The notes: generated by a model not told the origin, from the sequence alone. A DNA stretch of 64,000 nt from Steinernema hermaphroditum (GCA_030435675.1 CM059622.1:17608001-17672000), one strand, 5' to 3'. Shown: positions 1 to 10,896, numbered from the stretch's first letter. A program made the numbers and translations.

Positions 1-400
1 TCGTTTCTGACGCGATTTCGTCAAATTTCGTGAACGGACGGTTGTTGATCAAACTCTGCCGCGTCGAATGAGCCCTGGCTCGACTGCCAGCATGCTTTCC
101 TCGCAGAGTTATTAGGAATCAATGGTGGACAATGGCGTTTGAATCGTGTGACGTGGATTTTTAAGAACGTAATGGATTAGCTGCCCATCAAGACGTTGTA
201 TATGGGTCCTGCTGTGATCTAGAACGCCTCCAACATATGAATCTCCAGCTAACTGTTCAACTCTCAAATGCAAACTAATGATTTGCTAATAACTCAGCGA
301 GGAAAGCATGCTGGCAGTCGAGCCAGGGCTCATTCGACGCGGCAGAGTCTGATCAACAACCGTCCGTTCACGAAATTTGACGAAATCGCGTCAGAAACGA
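1..400. repeat. Inverted repeat with ~115-bp arms
   Basis: Bases 1-115 return as the reverse complement at 286-400, almost without mismatch, around a ~170-bp loop. The left arm touches the window edge, so the true element may be longer. No transposase is visible in the loop. This is probably a fold-back or MITE-type element. Short open frames over it are by-products. Confidence 0.85.
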
Positions 401-518
401 GAAAACAGCGAATTACTATGATTTTGACCATATCCCATTGTAAATTTTTGGCGCGTGAAATGCGCGCGCAAAATTTTCGTGGTGGGAGCTTTGCTAGAGA
501 CTTTTGACGAATACAATA

Positions 519-598
519 CCCGACCCGAAAAACCGAAACCGACACCCAAACCCGACCCGAAAACCCGAAAAACCCGACCCGAAAACCCGAACCCGCCA
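519..598. repeat. Degenerate CCCGACCCGAAAA minisatellite
   Basis: Short, imperfect repeats of cccgacccgaaaac-type units over about 80 bp. They read as Pro/Lys/Asn-rich peptides in several frames, which is typical of simple sequence rather than a gene. Confidence 0.7.
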
Positions 599-1119
599 AC
601 TCTGCTTGGAACAAGCGTCAGTCAATCTGTGTGTCCACTCCCTTTATTTTTGTTCTCCTTTTGCCCACTCTGATCATTGTACGGATTAGTGAGACCCCTT
701 ATCGCGTTCCTACAGGACACATCTCAGCACCAAACCACGAAACATAAGCACCCAAACTGTTATCACAAAGTTCACCATGAATGAAGTTTTGTCAGCGCCG
801 ATTGCGATTTCATTGTGCGCACTATCCAGCGGTCATATGTTTGTCAAATATCTGCAAGTGCTGGGAACAACAGTTGATAGCGAGTACACATTACACTGAT
901 ATTACCGGGTGTAATCGCATCATTCGTCTTCCTTATTAATAGTTTAAAAACTAGGAACAATCACCAAAGGAGCGGTACTTTAGTCGTTATTGCTGAATTG
1001 GACATCTCATACGACAAGCATTTGCTAAGTCTTCCGTTGTCACGGCGCCAATTGGAGGGTATAACGGAGAACTGTGCGTAATCGGGATGATGGAGAACAG
1101 TGCTTACCGGCCCGAGCCA
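599..1119. other. Intergenic region upstream of the UGT gene
   Basis: No convincing coding exon, RNA gene or repeat was seen here. It presumably contains the upstream regulatory region of the UGT gene that begins at 1169. Short open frames on both strands resemble no known protein. Confidence 0.5.
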
Positions 1120-1127
1120 TATATAAG
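1120..1127 (+). promoter_or_regulatory. TATA box of the UGT gene
   Basis: TATATAAG lies 42 bp upstream of the ATG at 1169. That spacing would give a very short 5' leader of roughly 10-20 nt. A similar arrangement is seen at the saposin-like gene further on. Inferred from motif and position only. Confidence 0.5.
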
Positions 1128-1168
1128 CACTCCGTTTATCGAGAATCAGACGGTCGACACGCGCTATC

Positions 1169-4100
1169 ATGGCTCTTCGAAGCGCTCTCTTCGCGTCAGT
1201 GTTCGTCCTATGTGGAAGCCTGAAAGTACTCATGTACAATCCCTCAATGGGACATTCGCACATGGCTTTTCAAGGTGCTATCGCTGATATTTTGATCGAT
1301 GCTGGACATACTGTGGTAGGTGAGCTTGAGATATCGGCAAAATTGAATAATTTTTCTGTACCCTTTTATTTCTGTATCGTTTGCAACTTCACGACTTTAT
1401 TTCTCGAATCAAACAAAGGTTGTCTCTTGCGACCAGCTTCGTCCTTGGCGTGGTGCGCCAGTTCTACTGATACATACTTTCCGCCTTTGACTTTCACTTT
1501 GTATCATGATTCACAGGCCTTGAATCCAGACAAACGAAGGTTGTCTCTTGCGACCGGCTTCGTTCCTGGTGCGGCTTCGATGTTAAACCGGTCGGTTTCC
1601 GCACGCTTCAAGGGGCATCTGGGAATCTTCGGACCCCCGGAAACGGCGGCGGAACTTCATTTTCCCGGGGCGTTCGGTATATGTGAATCCTCAAAACGCG
1701 GCGTTTGGGGCAAATGAGCGGCTTTGGAGCTCGCTTCTGCTTCGAAAGGACGAATCGTTGGTCGGGGAGATGCGCCTTCGCCGGTACCGTTTGCGAAAAA
1801 GTTAAAAATCATTAGTTCCGTGTCTCAATTTTTTGCACTACCCCATAATAAGTCTGTATCCATGGGACTGATCGGCAATGCTCGAAAGAATGCCCTAAAG
1901 AGTTCACTACCACCAGTGTGCTGGTTTCCAATCGCCTAGACTGTGAACAACACAGAGGCTTTTTAGACACGTTTTGATTTGTCTTATCACAGATTGTGGC
2001 GCCGATCACTTATCACTTGTTTTTGCGGGAAGACTCTGCAAAAGCAAAATCACTACTGATCACGGATAGGGCCCATTGATTCATACATAAGTGTGGCTTT
2101 GTTTAATTAAAATAATTAATTGCAAGATCTAACCTTCAAGATTTAATCACTACGCATATGTGTGGAAGACATATTGATTATAGTATGGGTAGTATCCATG
2201 AGCGAAAATGGCGAAAAAATGGCAGTTCATGAAAATGGTTCCGCCATGCAGATCCATCCATGTTTTATACGTTTCATCCATCTCCATATCAATGTATTGT
2301 ACCCTATTACACCTGTGTCCGCCTACAAAAACTTCAGTCCTTTCAATCGCCGGATATATGAGTCTTACCTGAAACTTGCAATAAGGGCATTACAGCACAT
2401 GGTGATACCTGACTGGAATCCGAAACTCCTATCAAACGGCACAACACGAGCACAAAGAATTTATCGTTTTTCTTCATCAGCACCAACTAAGTATACAAAT
2501 TCGACGTTCCATAAGGATCCATTCGACGCCAATTATAACCTAGCTTTCAACCTCAAAGAGTTCGAGAATTTCGCCAACACAACAAATCAGTTTTGTGACG
2601 GTACGCACGTCCTACGTAATTATGAAATGGCTGCAGATTTTTAGACATACTCAAGAACGACCTTCTTTTGGACGAGCTGCACGGGGAGCAATACGATGTC
2701 GTAATTTCTGAACTATACGAGTTCTGCAACTGGGGATGGTTTCATGGTATCGGCATCAAGACGAAAATCATCATTTCGGCCACTCCAATGACTCACCTCA
2801 TCTCCTATTTTTACGGCATTCCGACACCATACTCCTATGTTCCAAGTGAGTTTTTAGTCGTTGATGTGGTACTACGGGTAGACGAAAAACGACGACCCGC
2901 TCTTTTCATTAAGACATCTGGTTACGTATTATGCCATTGTATCATATGTATTGGGTTGGTACATTGAAAATGTCGTTTTTTTATTTTTTGTCTAATTTCG
3001 CACTGTGTAATCATGGGATAAGATAGTTTAGTGCGTTTGTACGGGCGATTGATTCTGTTCCCAGACTGTATGCTCCGATGCCCCTTCTGCATGTTATCCG
3101 CTTTGTTTGAACCATTTGAACTTTGAACCATAACTATTGCCCCGATACTTTAGGTGATAAGTGAAAATTGGAAGCTCCGGTTTTCTATGAGTTCTCCGAC
3201 CCCTTGATCTACCAGCGCAACACATTTACCCCTGCTTTTATCTGTACTTCCAAATGAAAATCTTTTCTTTTATTCTTCGTGACTGCCGAGTTCGAGGGAT
3301 CTCTAGCTATGTGATCCATAGGCCTGCTGGAGGATAAGGGTCAAGAAATGAAGCTGAAGATTGAGTTGTGGTCTGTACCAGGCCGAGAAAGTGATATTGC
3401 AATATGTTATATGCAATATTTTATAAGCGCGCAGACTAAAAGTGTTCCTGTGACCAACCTCTCGCTTATAGTTTGCGCCTAATATCTGCAAAAATCTCTT
3501 TTCATTATTCAAAATGACACAGGAACTAGGGACATTCACTGGACATGTAGGCCTTGCACAGCTCTATCTGCTAGCTACTTGTACGGGACCGTCGGAAACA
3601 TCAACGAATAAAAACAGAGCCAAAGTTTGCAATGAGGTCAAAAACTGGAAAAATGGGAGTTTTCGACACGGCACCTCTCTTCTTCTAGGATGGAGACGTC
3701 CGGCTTCTCCTAAGGATGAGCTCTGAGGCAGTGTAGTTAAACGTTGTATACCTCCAGTGAAACATACATCTCTATGCTTAAAAAGATGCTCTGAGAAAAA
3801 AGCGACATTTTCAATGTACCAATCCAATAGATGTCTTCAACTCGCAACCGAACGCTCCAAAACTCACCTTGGCACAGAAAGCCAACAACATGTTCTTTGC
3901 TGCTCTCAGCGAAATGTTCACGCCGACGGTAATAGCGGAAGTGGTAATATCACCGTTCCAAAATTACTGTTGTTAGTCAAAGTTCAGAACAAAAAACTGC
4001 AAAAGAAGTTTGGATCCAACTTTCCGGATGTCAGCATGATTGTCCAAAACACAAGCATCGCCTTGATTAACGCAAATGATGTTCTGGATTTGCCCAAACC

Positions 4101-5616
4101 CATGTCCTCAAAAATTGTGAACGTTGGCGGAATCGCGATCAAGAAGCCGACGAATCAGCTTAGGCCGGTAGCTACAATCGTCGTACACAGTGGATCATAA
4201 CGCACTTATAGGAAATTAAGGCGATTTTCAACAAAGCGAAGAAGGGCGTTGTTCTGTTTTCATTTGGATCGATCGCCGATACGCGAAAGATGAAACCTTT
4301 CATGAAGACAGCATTCCTTAACTCTTTTGCCGCGTTCCCCGAATATGAGTTCATTTGGAAGTTCAGCGCTAAGGACGCCAACGAGTCCAGTTTCCTTGAA
4401 AACTATAGGAACGTTCATCCGGTTGAATGGATGGATCAGACAACCATTTTAGGTGAGTTCAAAATGGATGTTAAAAAAGTTTGAAAAGGAATATGAGTAA
4501 AAAAAGGGATATGAGTAAAGCGGATTGTTTAAATATATTGCGCAAAATCTTCAATCTTCTTTGGAAGGTGCTATATTTTGTTTCAAGAATTCAATAATTC
4601 ACAATCCCTGCTGAACAGTTTTGTACAAATCAAGAAATTAGCAAATGTATCTGACTACTATATTAAACGTCCTTGTCATTTGGGCGGCTCCCTTCCATCT
4701 TGAATACTGCTCCACATAAATAGTCACAAAGAATTAGTCAATGTTTACCTTTGGTCAGATTTTCTACGTAAATACAGCATCTGACTAAACACACATGGCT
4801 TTTGAACGAGCCATCTGAATGCGAAATCTTATTTGAATGAATCCGAACATGTTTACCTACCTCACATGACGGTGCGTACTGCAAATTTAAGGACGTTAAA
4901 ACGTATTTAAACATATTTTCGCACCGAAATAATTTGATGACCCAATAATTATGTCAATTACGATCGTTCCATATAGAACTCAAATTCGAATTACCGTTCT
5001 TAATTAATAATTCTGCACACAGTTACTATGATTGCCGTTTTCTAAAGTTCAATGTATTGCTTTTGCATTAACAAACCACCGTACTCTCTCAGTCATCTGA
5101 GTCCTTTCAGCGCAAAGTAACCTGCGAGCCTTCATAACTCATTGCGGTTTAAACAGCTTGACCGAAAGTGCTTATGCTGGAAAGCCTATGATTGCCCTTC
5201 CTCTGTTCGCCGATCAAAACTACAATGCAGCCATCGTTGTGCAGAGACGTATAGGCGTCTTCGTCGATATTCGAACCATTACTGAGGACAAGATGACTAA
5301 AGCTTTGGAAAAAGTACTCCACTCCGATGACTTCCATATCAATGCCCAAAAACTAAGTCGTAAACTGCTTACACACCCACATAACCCACGGATAGATGTA
5401 CTGAAGTGGGTGGAATACGCAACTGAGTTCGGCGACCTTCACGAAAACTTTAATCTGGAAGCTGCCAACCTCGACCTGTTCAGATATCTGTGTTTTGATG
5501 TCCTATTCCCAGCCATATCTTTCCTGATAGTACTTGTGTTTGTGTTGCTCAAATTGATCAGTTTTACTGTAAAAACTCTGACGTCGTTGTGGTCTGCAAA
5601 GAAAAAGATCGATTAA
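1169..5616 (+). CDS. UDP-glycosyltransferase (UGT family, GT1), six exons, one frameshift
   Basis: Predicted ER enzyme that transfers sugar from a UDP-sugar to small lipophilic substrates (detoxification, steroid or lipid conjugation). Exons by splice sites and phase: 1169-1315, 2396-2845, 3831-3943, 3988-4167, 4212-4452, 5111-5616. Introns 3 and 4 are both 44 bp. The first exon gives a signal peptide followed by KVLMYNPSMGHSHMAFQG, the usual N-terminal acceptor-side motif with the candidate catalytic His. The last exon carries the UDP-sugar-binding signature (THCGLNSLTESAYAGKPM, LPLFADQ), then a membrane helix and a lysine-rich tail ending KKID, a KKxx-type ER retrieval signal. Summed exons total 1637 nt, one short of 546 codons. 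The break is in the T run at 2637-2641, where the frame hits TAG at 2642 and homology resumes one frame over. This is either a recent pseudogenising indel or a homopolymer consensus error. The exon 1-2 junction is the least certain. Confidence 0.88.
1409..1571 (+). repeat. Direct repeat inside UGT intron 1
   Basis: A ~40-bp stretch containing ggttgtctcttgcgacc occurs at about 1410-1449 and again at about 1531-1570, a spacing of 121 bp. It lies wholly within the 1080-bp first intron. Confidence 0.7.
2951..3827. mobile_element. Mariner-type MITE in UGT intron 2
   Basis: The ends are inverted copies: TTGGGTTGGTACATTGAAAA at 2951 and its complement ending at 3827 (one mismatch within about 25 bp). 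TA dinucleotides flank it at 2949-2950 and 3828-3829, the target duplication expected of Tc1/mariner elements. The TTGGGTTGGT terminus is mariner-like. At 877 bp and with no D,D(34)D transposase frame, the copy is non-autonomous. It sits immediately before exon 3, so the intron acceptor TAG at 3828-3830 uses the target-site TA. Confidence 0.8.
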
Positions 5617-5628
5617 CGTGTCAAGATT

Positions 5629-5634
5629 AATAAA
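5629..5634 (+). promoter_or_regulatory. Poly(A) signal AATAAA of the UGT gene
   Basis: AATAAA begins 12 nt after the TAA stop at 5614-5616. That implies a very short 3' UTR, which is common in nematodes. Confidence 0.65.
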
Positions 5635-6371
5635 TAATGTGCATAGCAAACGTAATACCGCGTCTACTGAATTTTAAACTTCCTTGCGTGTTTAATCACA
5701 AAACCGAACATAACATCGAAACCATACACTATGTACATGTCCTCTGTTATATATGTTTAGTAGTGTTTTTTTGAAGCCCAAGATGGCCTTGGAAAAGTGC
5801 AAAAATGATTGGGAGGCGAATTGGGGTAGCATGTCGAAATGGGCAAAAACATATTGGGCAAAATTGCTGGGTTGGTATAAAACATGGATATGGGTATGGA
5901 TATGGGTATGGGTGAGTGGTATAAAACATGGATGGATGGGAAAACATGGGCAAGGGTGATCGTGGACCCAATTCATGGGTAGCGACAATTTTCACTTTTT
6001 TTTCACTTGTCATGGCGTCGCCAATATCGACGGTTGGAGGACTCCACTTCGCCAGCCGTCGTAGGGCATCAGCAATAGCACTCATTGCGATCTTGTCTGG
6101 AGACCAAAGAAAGCTACGAAAATATTAGGACAAAGGACGAAGACACCGCCGAACGCTATGGGCTGACGATAACTCTGTTGTGCGATTAACGACGGTCACC
6201 TTCGGCTTGACACATGGCGATACGACTCTGGTGACCTTCTTATCTATGCTAGCGTTGAGCATACTCTGCTTTACAGTTGTCTGCGGGCGGTTTATGGGCT
6301 GTCCACGATGATCCAGATGTTACCCATGGCGATCCATGACGTTCTACAGGCTACCCATGATTGTACGAATC

Positions 6372-6726
6372 GCTCTCATAAGCCGACTGTCGCTCACATT
6401 GTGTTTATTCGTAATTAATGCGCAAACGATGATTAATGCGATGATGCGCAAACGTGCAATTATATGACACACAACAGATACATGAGAAGTTTGGCCCAGA
6501 CAAAAGGCTTTTCCAGCAGATGTTTTTTTATTGCAGATGCCTTCGTCGGCTTATCGGCTTATATTTTTACAATTTTGCGGTTTAGGAGTTCCCGACCGAT
6601 GCACCATGTGCCGATCGTTCCCATAAGCCGACTATTGCTCACATTGTGTTTATTCGTAATTGATGATGATGCGTAATCGTGCGAGAATCACAACAGACAG
6701 GGCTTTTACAGCAGATGTTTTCGCCA
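6372..6726 (+). repeat. Diverged ~120-150-bp direct repeat
   Basis: The block beginning cataagccgactgtcgctca at ~6378 and the block beginning cataagccgactattgctca at ~6620 share sequence down to gcagatgtttt, with several indels. They are two tandem, decayed copies inside the 5895-7615 element. Confidence 0.65.
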
Positions 6727-7060
6727 CCCATAACTACCCATGAAGTTCCAAAGGCTACCCATGACTATCTTTGACGATCTAAAGGCTACCCATGACGTTC
6801 CTGAGGCTACCCATGACGTTCCTGAGGCTACCCATGACTATCCATGACGATTCAAGGTTACCCATGACGACCCATGGCCACCCATGGCTCCTCGTGGCGT
6901 TCCAGGGGCTACCCATGACGTTCTAGAGGCTACCCATGACTATCTAGAGGCTACCCATGACGACCCATGACCATCCATGTCTACTCGTGGCGTTTCAGAG
7001 GCTACCCATGACAATCCAGAGGCTATCCATGACGAGCCATGACATTCTAGAAGCTACCCA
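6699..7060 (+). repeat. Irregular CTACCCATGAC minisatellite
   Basis: About a dozen copies of a core gaggctacccatgacgttc with variable linkers. The core CCCATG also occurs in the terminal repeats of the enclosing element, so the array may have grown from its end sequence. Confidence 0.75.
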
Positions 7061-7065
7061 CGACC

Positions 7066-7445
7066 AGAGATGGAATGCCACACGCAACGGCTGGAGCATA
7101 CATGGACAGAATAAGCACGAATATCGGTGGCTGAATTTGCTTCGTCAGTGTGCATAGAGTAGTTAAATAATTGATCTACACTTTCGAATTCAGATTTCGA
7201 AACTTTGGATGCAAAAATCGGAAGAAAATCCAACGGCTGGCTCCAACCGGTTGGCCCAGCCGGTTGGAGTCAGCCGTTGGATTTTCTCTCAATTTTTGAA
7301 TTGAAAGTTGCGGTATCCGGTAACGAAAGTGTAGATTAATTATTTAACTACTCTATGCGCACTGGCGAAGCAAATTAGGCAAACGATATCCGTGCTTATT
7401 CTGGCCATGTATGCTCCAGCCGTTGCGTGTGGTATTCCATCTCTA
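7066..7445. repeat. Concentric palindrome (two nested inverted repeats)
   Basis: Outer arms 7066-7187 and 7324-7445 are inverted copies. An inner near-perfect palindrome at 7223-7286, centred on aaccggttgg, has the same centre. The whole 380-bp block could fold into one long hairpin with an internal bulge. No coding potential. Confidence 0.85.
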
Positions 7446-7779
7446 CCCACGACTACCTATGACGATCCATGGCCATCCATGACGATCCATGGGTGAAAAT
7501 GGCAAAAAAAAGTGAAACTTGTCGCTACCCATGAATTGGGTCCCGCCACAATCACCCTTACCCATGTTTTCCCACCCATCCATCTTTTATACTACTCACC
7601 CATACCCATATCCATACCTGCGGAGAAATCAATCTGAACAATTTCGATGGTATTTGGAATAAAAGGAAGATGGTCCCGCAACGATTTCCCTGATTTATCA
7701 AGGGATACGGTAATTTTGTCGGGATTTCACCGTTTTTGATGCAATTTAGCATTTTTGACCATTTTTGGGCAATATTCGG

Positions 7780-8165
7780 GCTTAGCTTAGGCTCCGGCGC
7801 TCGGGCTTAGGAGTATGCTTAAGGATTTTGGTGCGGGCTTCGGCAAACCCCGGCTTGGCTTAGGCCCCGGCTTAAGACTGTGCCTATGGATTGTCGTGCT
7901 GGCTTCGGCAAAGCCCGGCTTGGCTTCGGCTGCGGCTTAGGACTTTGCCTATGGATTTTGGTGCTGACTTCGGCAAACCTCGGCTCGGTTTAGGCTGCGG
8001 CTTAGGACTTTGCCTATGGATTGTCGTGCTGGCTTCGGCAAACCTCGGCTCGGCTTAGGCTGCGGCTTAGGACTTTGCCTATGGATTGTCGTGCTGGCTT
8101 CGGCAAACCCCGGCTTGGCTTCGACAAACCCCGGCTCGGCTTAGGCTCCGGCTTAGGACTTTGCC
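7780..8165 (+). repeat. ~66-bp GC-rich minisatellite (CGGCTTGGCTTAGG family)
   Basis: Five or so diverged copies of a unit reading roughly 'gtgctggcttcggcaaaccc', 'cggcttggcttaggctgcgg', 'cttaggactttgcctatgga'. The same sequence appears on the opposite strand at 17735-17868. Confidence 0.8.
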
Positions 8166-8169
8166 TGGA

Positions 8170-8939
8170 TATTTGACTTTGATGCAAACTTTGTACATGC
8201 TTCGCAGAAATGGGCCATACTCAATGGGGGGTATCTTCAAGCCCATATCTTCAGGCTAGTACACATATAGGTACATTAGGAAGGAAGCATTTGAAAGTGC
8301 CCGTCAATTCGGAAACTAAAATGTCACATCGGTTTTTCATCTCAATTTCATCTTTAGGTATCCTTGCTGTTGTACCTCTAGTAGCGGATCTGTTATAAGT
8401 TCTCACTTAAACCGTGGCTGTTTTGCGTCTTAAGTAAGTGCCACTGAATTGTTAAACGATAATTATCGGTCACTTTTTAAACTGCTGCACTTGTCTTCGT
8501 CGCAGAACAACTCTCTCCTTCATTTGGCCAAGGCAAACTCTTTTTGCGAACGTGTTGTTATTACCAAGAAATCGACACAGATTTTATTAACGGGAAGGCA
8601 TCATGGCAATCGAACATATCGAAAAACCCTCCAGAAACCTGTACAAATATATTCGTACCTCCATAAAAAGTACATCTTCAACACTGCTTTTCAGTTATCT
8701 CCCTGTTATTTTCATTAGCACAACACAACATATTGTTTTTAGTGAAAGTTGCTTCAATCGACAAGAGAAAGAATAGAAAGCTCCATACACTTAATTGTGA
8801 AACAGCCTTCGACTTTTCCTTCACATGTCAAGGAAAACAGGTCGTATTCCAATTTATTGCTTCCATAGCTGCTTCCATAGTGGAAGTCAATGAATTTACA
8901 GGGATCGCAGATGACGTAAAAACAACATATACGCATCAT
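8170..8939. other. Unassigned intergenic region
   Basis: Short frames at 8210-8398 and 8449-8718 (+) show no recognisable domain, signal peptide or splice pattern. The part near 8853-8939 is the 3' flank of the saposin-like gene. Nothing further could be supported. Confidence 0.4.
8853..8858 (-). promoter_or_regulatory. Poly(A) signal of the saposin-like gene
   Basis: TTTATT on the + strand reads AATAAA on the - strand, about 80 nt after the stop codon at 8940-8942. Confidence 0.5.
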
Positions 8940-9350
8940 TTAGCAGACTTTTATGAGTTCTGTGCATAATTTGTCTTGGTCAAGTAGGTGGCCATAATAT
9001 TCGACCTGTTCTACCACGCTGTCCACCAGAGCTTTGCATTCCGAGTAAATAAGGCCAAGCATGGCGCACTTTTCTTCGAGAAACGCACACAGCTGTCCCT
9101 GGAAAAAGGCCATAGTAGTAACCGTTAAAAACAGAATGAAGGTAAAGTGATAAGTTTAATACTTTTTCAAAACAAAGACAAGCATGCTCACCCCACTTAT
9201 ATCTTCGGCGTCGAGAAGAACGGCGTCGATAAAGCGACATGCACGACAAGCGAAAGCAGAAGATGCAGCTGCTTCCTCGAGTTCACAGCTTACCGAAAGT
9301 GTCACGACCAATGTCATGAAAACGAGAAAAAGGAACAAAATGTGCTTCAT
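8940..9350 (-). CDS. Secreted saposin-B domain peptide (amoebapore/caenopore-like), two exons
   Basis: Exon 1 is 9350-9192 and exon 2 is 9098-8940 (- strand), joined in phase 0 across a 93-bp intron with GTGAGC donor and TTCCAG acceptor. The product is 105 residues. It begins with a strong signal peptide (MKHILFLFLVFMTLVVTLSV), then a CxxC (FACRACRF), a KC, an SEC, and a closing LCTELIKVC. This is the six-cysteine spacing of a saposin-B domain, with one extra cysteine (QLC). In nematodes such single-domain proteins are secreted, membrane-permeabilising defence or digestive peptides of the gut; that role is inferred. The gene is isolated, between minisatellites. It is intact and the start is supported by the signal peptide and a TATA box just upstream. 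Confidence 0.85.
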
Positions 9351-9383
9351 CGCTGTTGACAGGTGGTGTCATAGGCGGTACCA

Positions 9384-9392
9384 CTTATATAG
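9384..9392 (-). promoter_or_regulatory. TATA box of the saposin-like gene
   Basis: CTATATAAG on the - strand, ~34 bp upstream of the ATG at 9350-9348. A GATAAG motif, the kind bound by intestinal GATA factors, lies further upstream near 9475. The link to gut expression is speculative. Confidence 0.5.
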
Positions 9393-9809
9393 GACTTCAT
9401 ATCAGATTGTTTGTGTGACTCACACTCCTCGTGCTTGGCAGTAAGCGGCACGCTGGCGTGAACGATACATAATGCGATAAGCCACAGATGGAAGTGGACA
9501 GAAGTATTCCAGCTCAAAACAGAGAGTCACTCTGCAGGCCAATTTGAAACGATAGTTTTTATTAATTTCTGATTTTTCGCATCATTTCCTGGAACACAAT
9601 TCGTTGAGCTGTGCCAATCACAAATACCAAGAGCGAAACCCCTGCAAAATGTATGACGTTATGAACTTTTCAAAACAGGAATCTAGATGTACTCTAAGTG
9701 GTAGCCGACGCAATTGTAGTATATGCCGCTGGCGGCGTGTTGTCGTGCTTCGCCCATGGGCCACTAATATTTCGCAGGAGTAATACACTTAATGAGCGCT
9801 ACCAGTTTA
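9393..9809. other. Intergenic region upstream of the saposin-like gene
   Basis: No gene, RNA or repeat recognised. It probably holds the distal promoter of the - strand saposin-like gene. Confidence 0.4.
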
Positions 9810-10282
9810 CAAAATTTCAGCCGAATTGGCTGGGGGCACCTTTAAATTTTCCCTTGTTAGTGCAGTTGTAAAGATGAGCAGAATCGTCATCGTCCATACT
9901 GATCGGCGTGACAACAATCGTTTTCGAACACAAAAATGAACAAGAACTGGATCGATCACTGCGAATGCATTTTCAGGGCGGACAGTTTCCCACCGAGCAA
10001 ACAAGTCGAACATGTGAACTAACAAGGAGAGGTACCAAAGTGTCCCACGCCGATTCGGTTGAAATTTGGCATGCAGGTAGAGGTGCTAGAGTGTAGCAAA
10101 ACTTGATAGGTTTCATCGGTGAATGAGGGGTTTAAGGCATGAAGACATGGTAGTCAATCTTGGCAAAATAGAGGCAGTGTGCATAACATATCAGGTTTTG
10201 CTGCACTCTAGCACCTCTACCTGCATGCCAAATTTCAGCCCAATCGTCGTGGGACAGTTTGGGACCTCTCCTTGTCAGTGTA
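9810..10282. mobile_element. Small inverted-repeat element(s) with shared terminal family
   Basis: Arms 10016-10102 and 10195-10280 are inverted copies around a ~92-bp loop. The arm reads from acaagg through gaaatttggcatgcaggtag. A third, partial copy lies inverted at ~9814-9860 (aaatttcagccgaattgg to cccttgttag). The outer part of the arm (acaagg, then cc-gccgatt-ggctgaaatttgg) is the same family as the ends of the 12869-16540 element. No coding capacity. Confidence 0.75.
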
Positions 10283-10896
10283 AGCTTATATGGTTAGCCA
10301 ATTGCTGAGGTTTACAGTGGCTTAAAGAGGTTGAAATTATGCCATATGTTTGGCTTTTGGTGTTTTTAGACGCTGGCGAAGGCGATCATTGGAAAAATTA
10401 TAATTTACATAGGTGCGACTATCTAGATGCTAAAGTAGGATTTGGACACTTACCACAGTTAGAGGAAACAATTTAGTTATTATTTTAACTATGCAGTATG
10501 TTTCTTTATTACGAACTCGTCGCGTTGCAATTGCTGACTCGTCGCATCGCATAGCAGAGCTCATTATTTTATTTATGGACGATCTAAAGCGTCATATTAT
10601 GTGATCATCGGCTGCTTGGACTTTTTGAAAATCTCCGAGTGTTTTGTGGTCATTTCGATTCGAGAACCTCCTTCAATTTTACGTGAGTTCTGTGCTCGCA
10701 AAAATCATTACATTATATTTGTTTCTTCTAGACATCTTTCTGTGCAACGGTGGACGAAAGCCGTTCGCTAACATATCTCCAAAAACTTCAAGGCGAAGAA
10801 AAAACTGCCGCTTATAGCCGCATGATGCAATTTATGTAAGATGATGAGCCGTGTCACGAATATTTCAGGGCTACACCTCGCGTAGACAACCACTGA
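10283..10896. other. Unassigned; possibly degraded upstream part of the helicase fragment
   Basis: No clear gene. Around 10760-10840 a frame reading LTYLQKLQGEEKTAAYSRMM could belong to the helicase fragment that follows, but it cannot be placed against a known motif. Confidence 0.3.

Larger units (their letters stand above)
5895..7615. mobile_element. ~1.7-kb element with ~110-bp terminal inverted repeats
   Basis: Bases ~5895-6004 (rich in GGGTATGG and ATGGATGGG) recur inverted at ~7507-7615 with a few mismatches. The interior holds a diverged direct repeat, a run of CTACCCATGAC units and a concentric palindrome. No transposase frame is present. Its class is unknown; it may be a fold-back element or composite MITE. 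Exact ends and target duplication could not be fixed. Confidence 0.7.

Noticed and set aside
2951..3827. Coding exon of the UGT gene inside 2951-3827
   Set aside because: No frame there fits UGT homology. The region is bounded by TA-flanked inverted repeats and behaves as a MITE in an intron.
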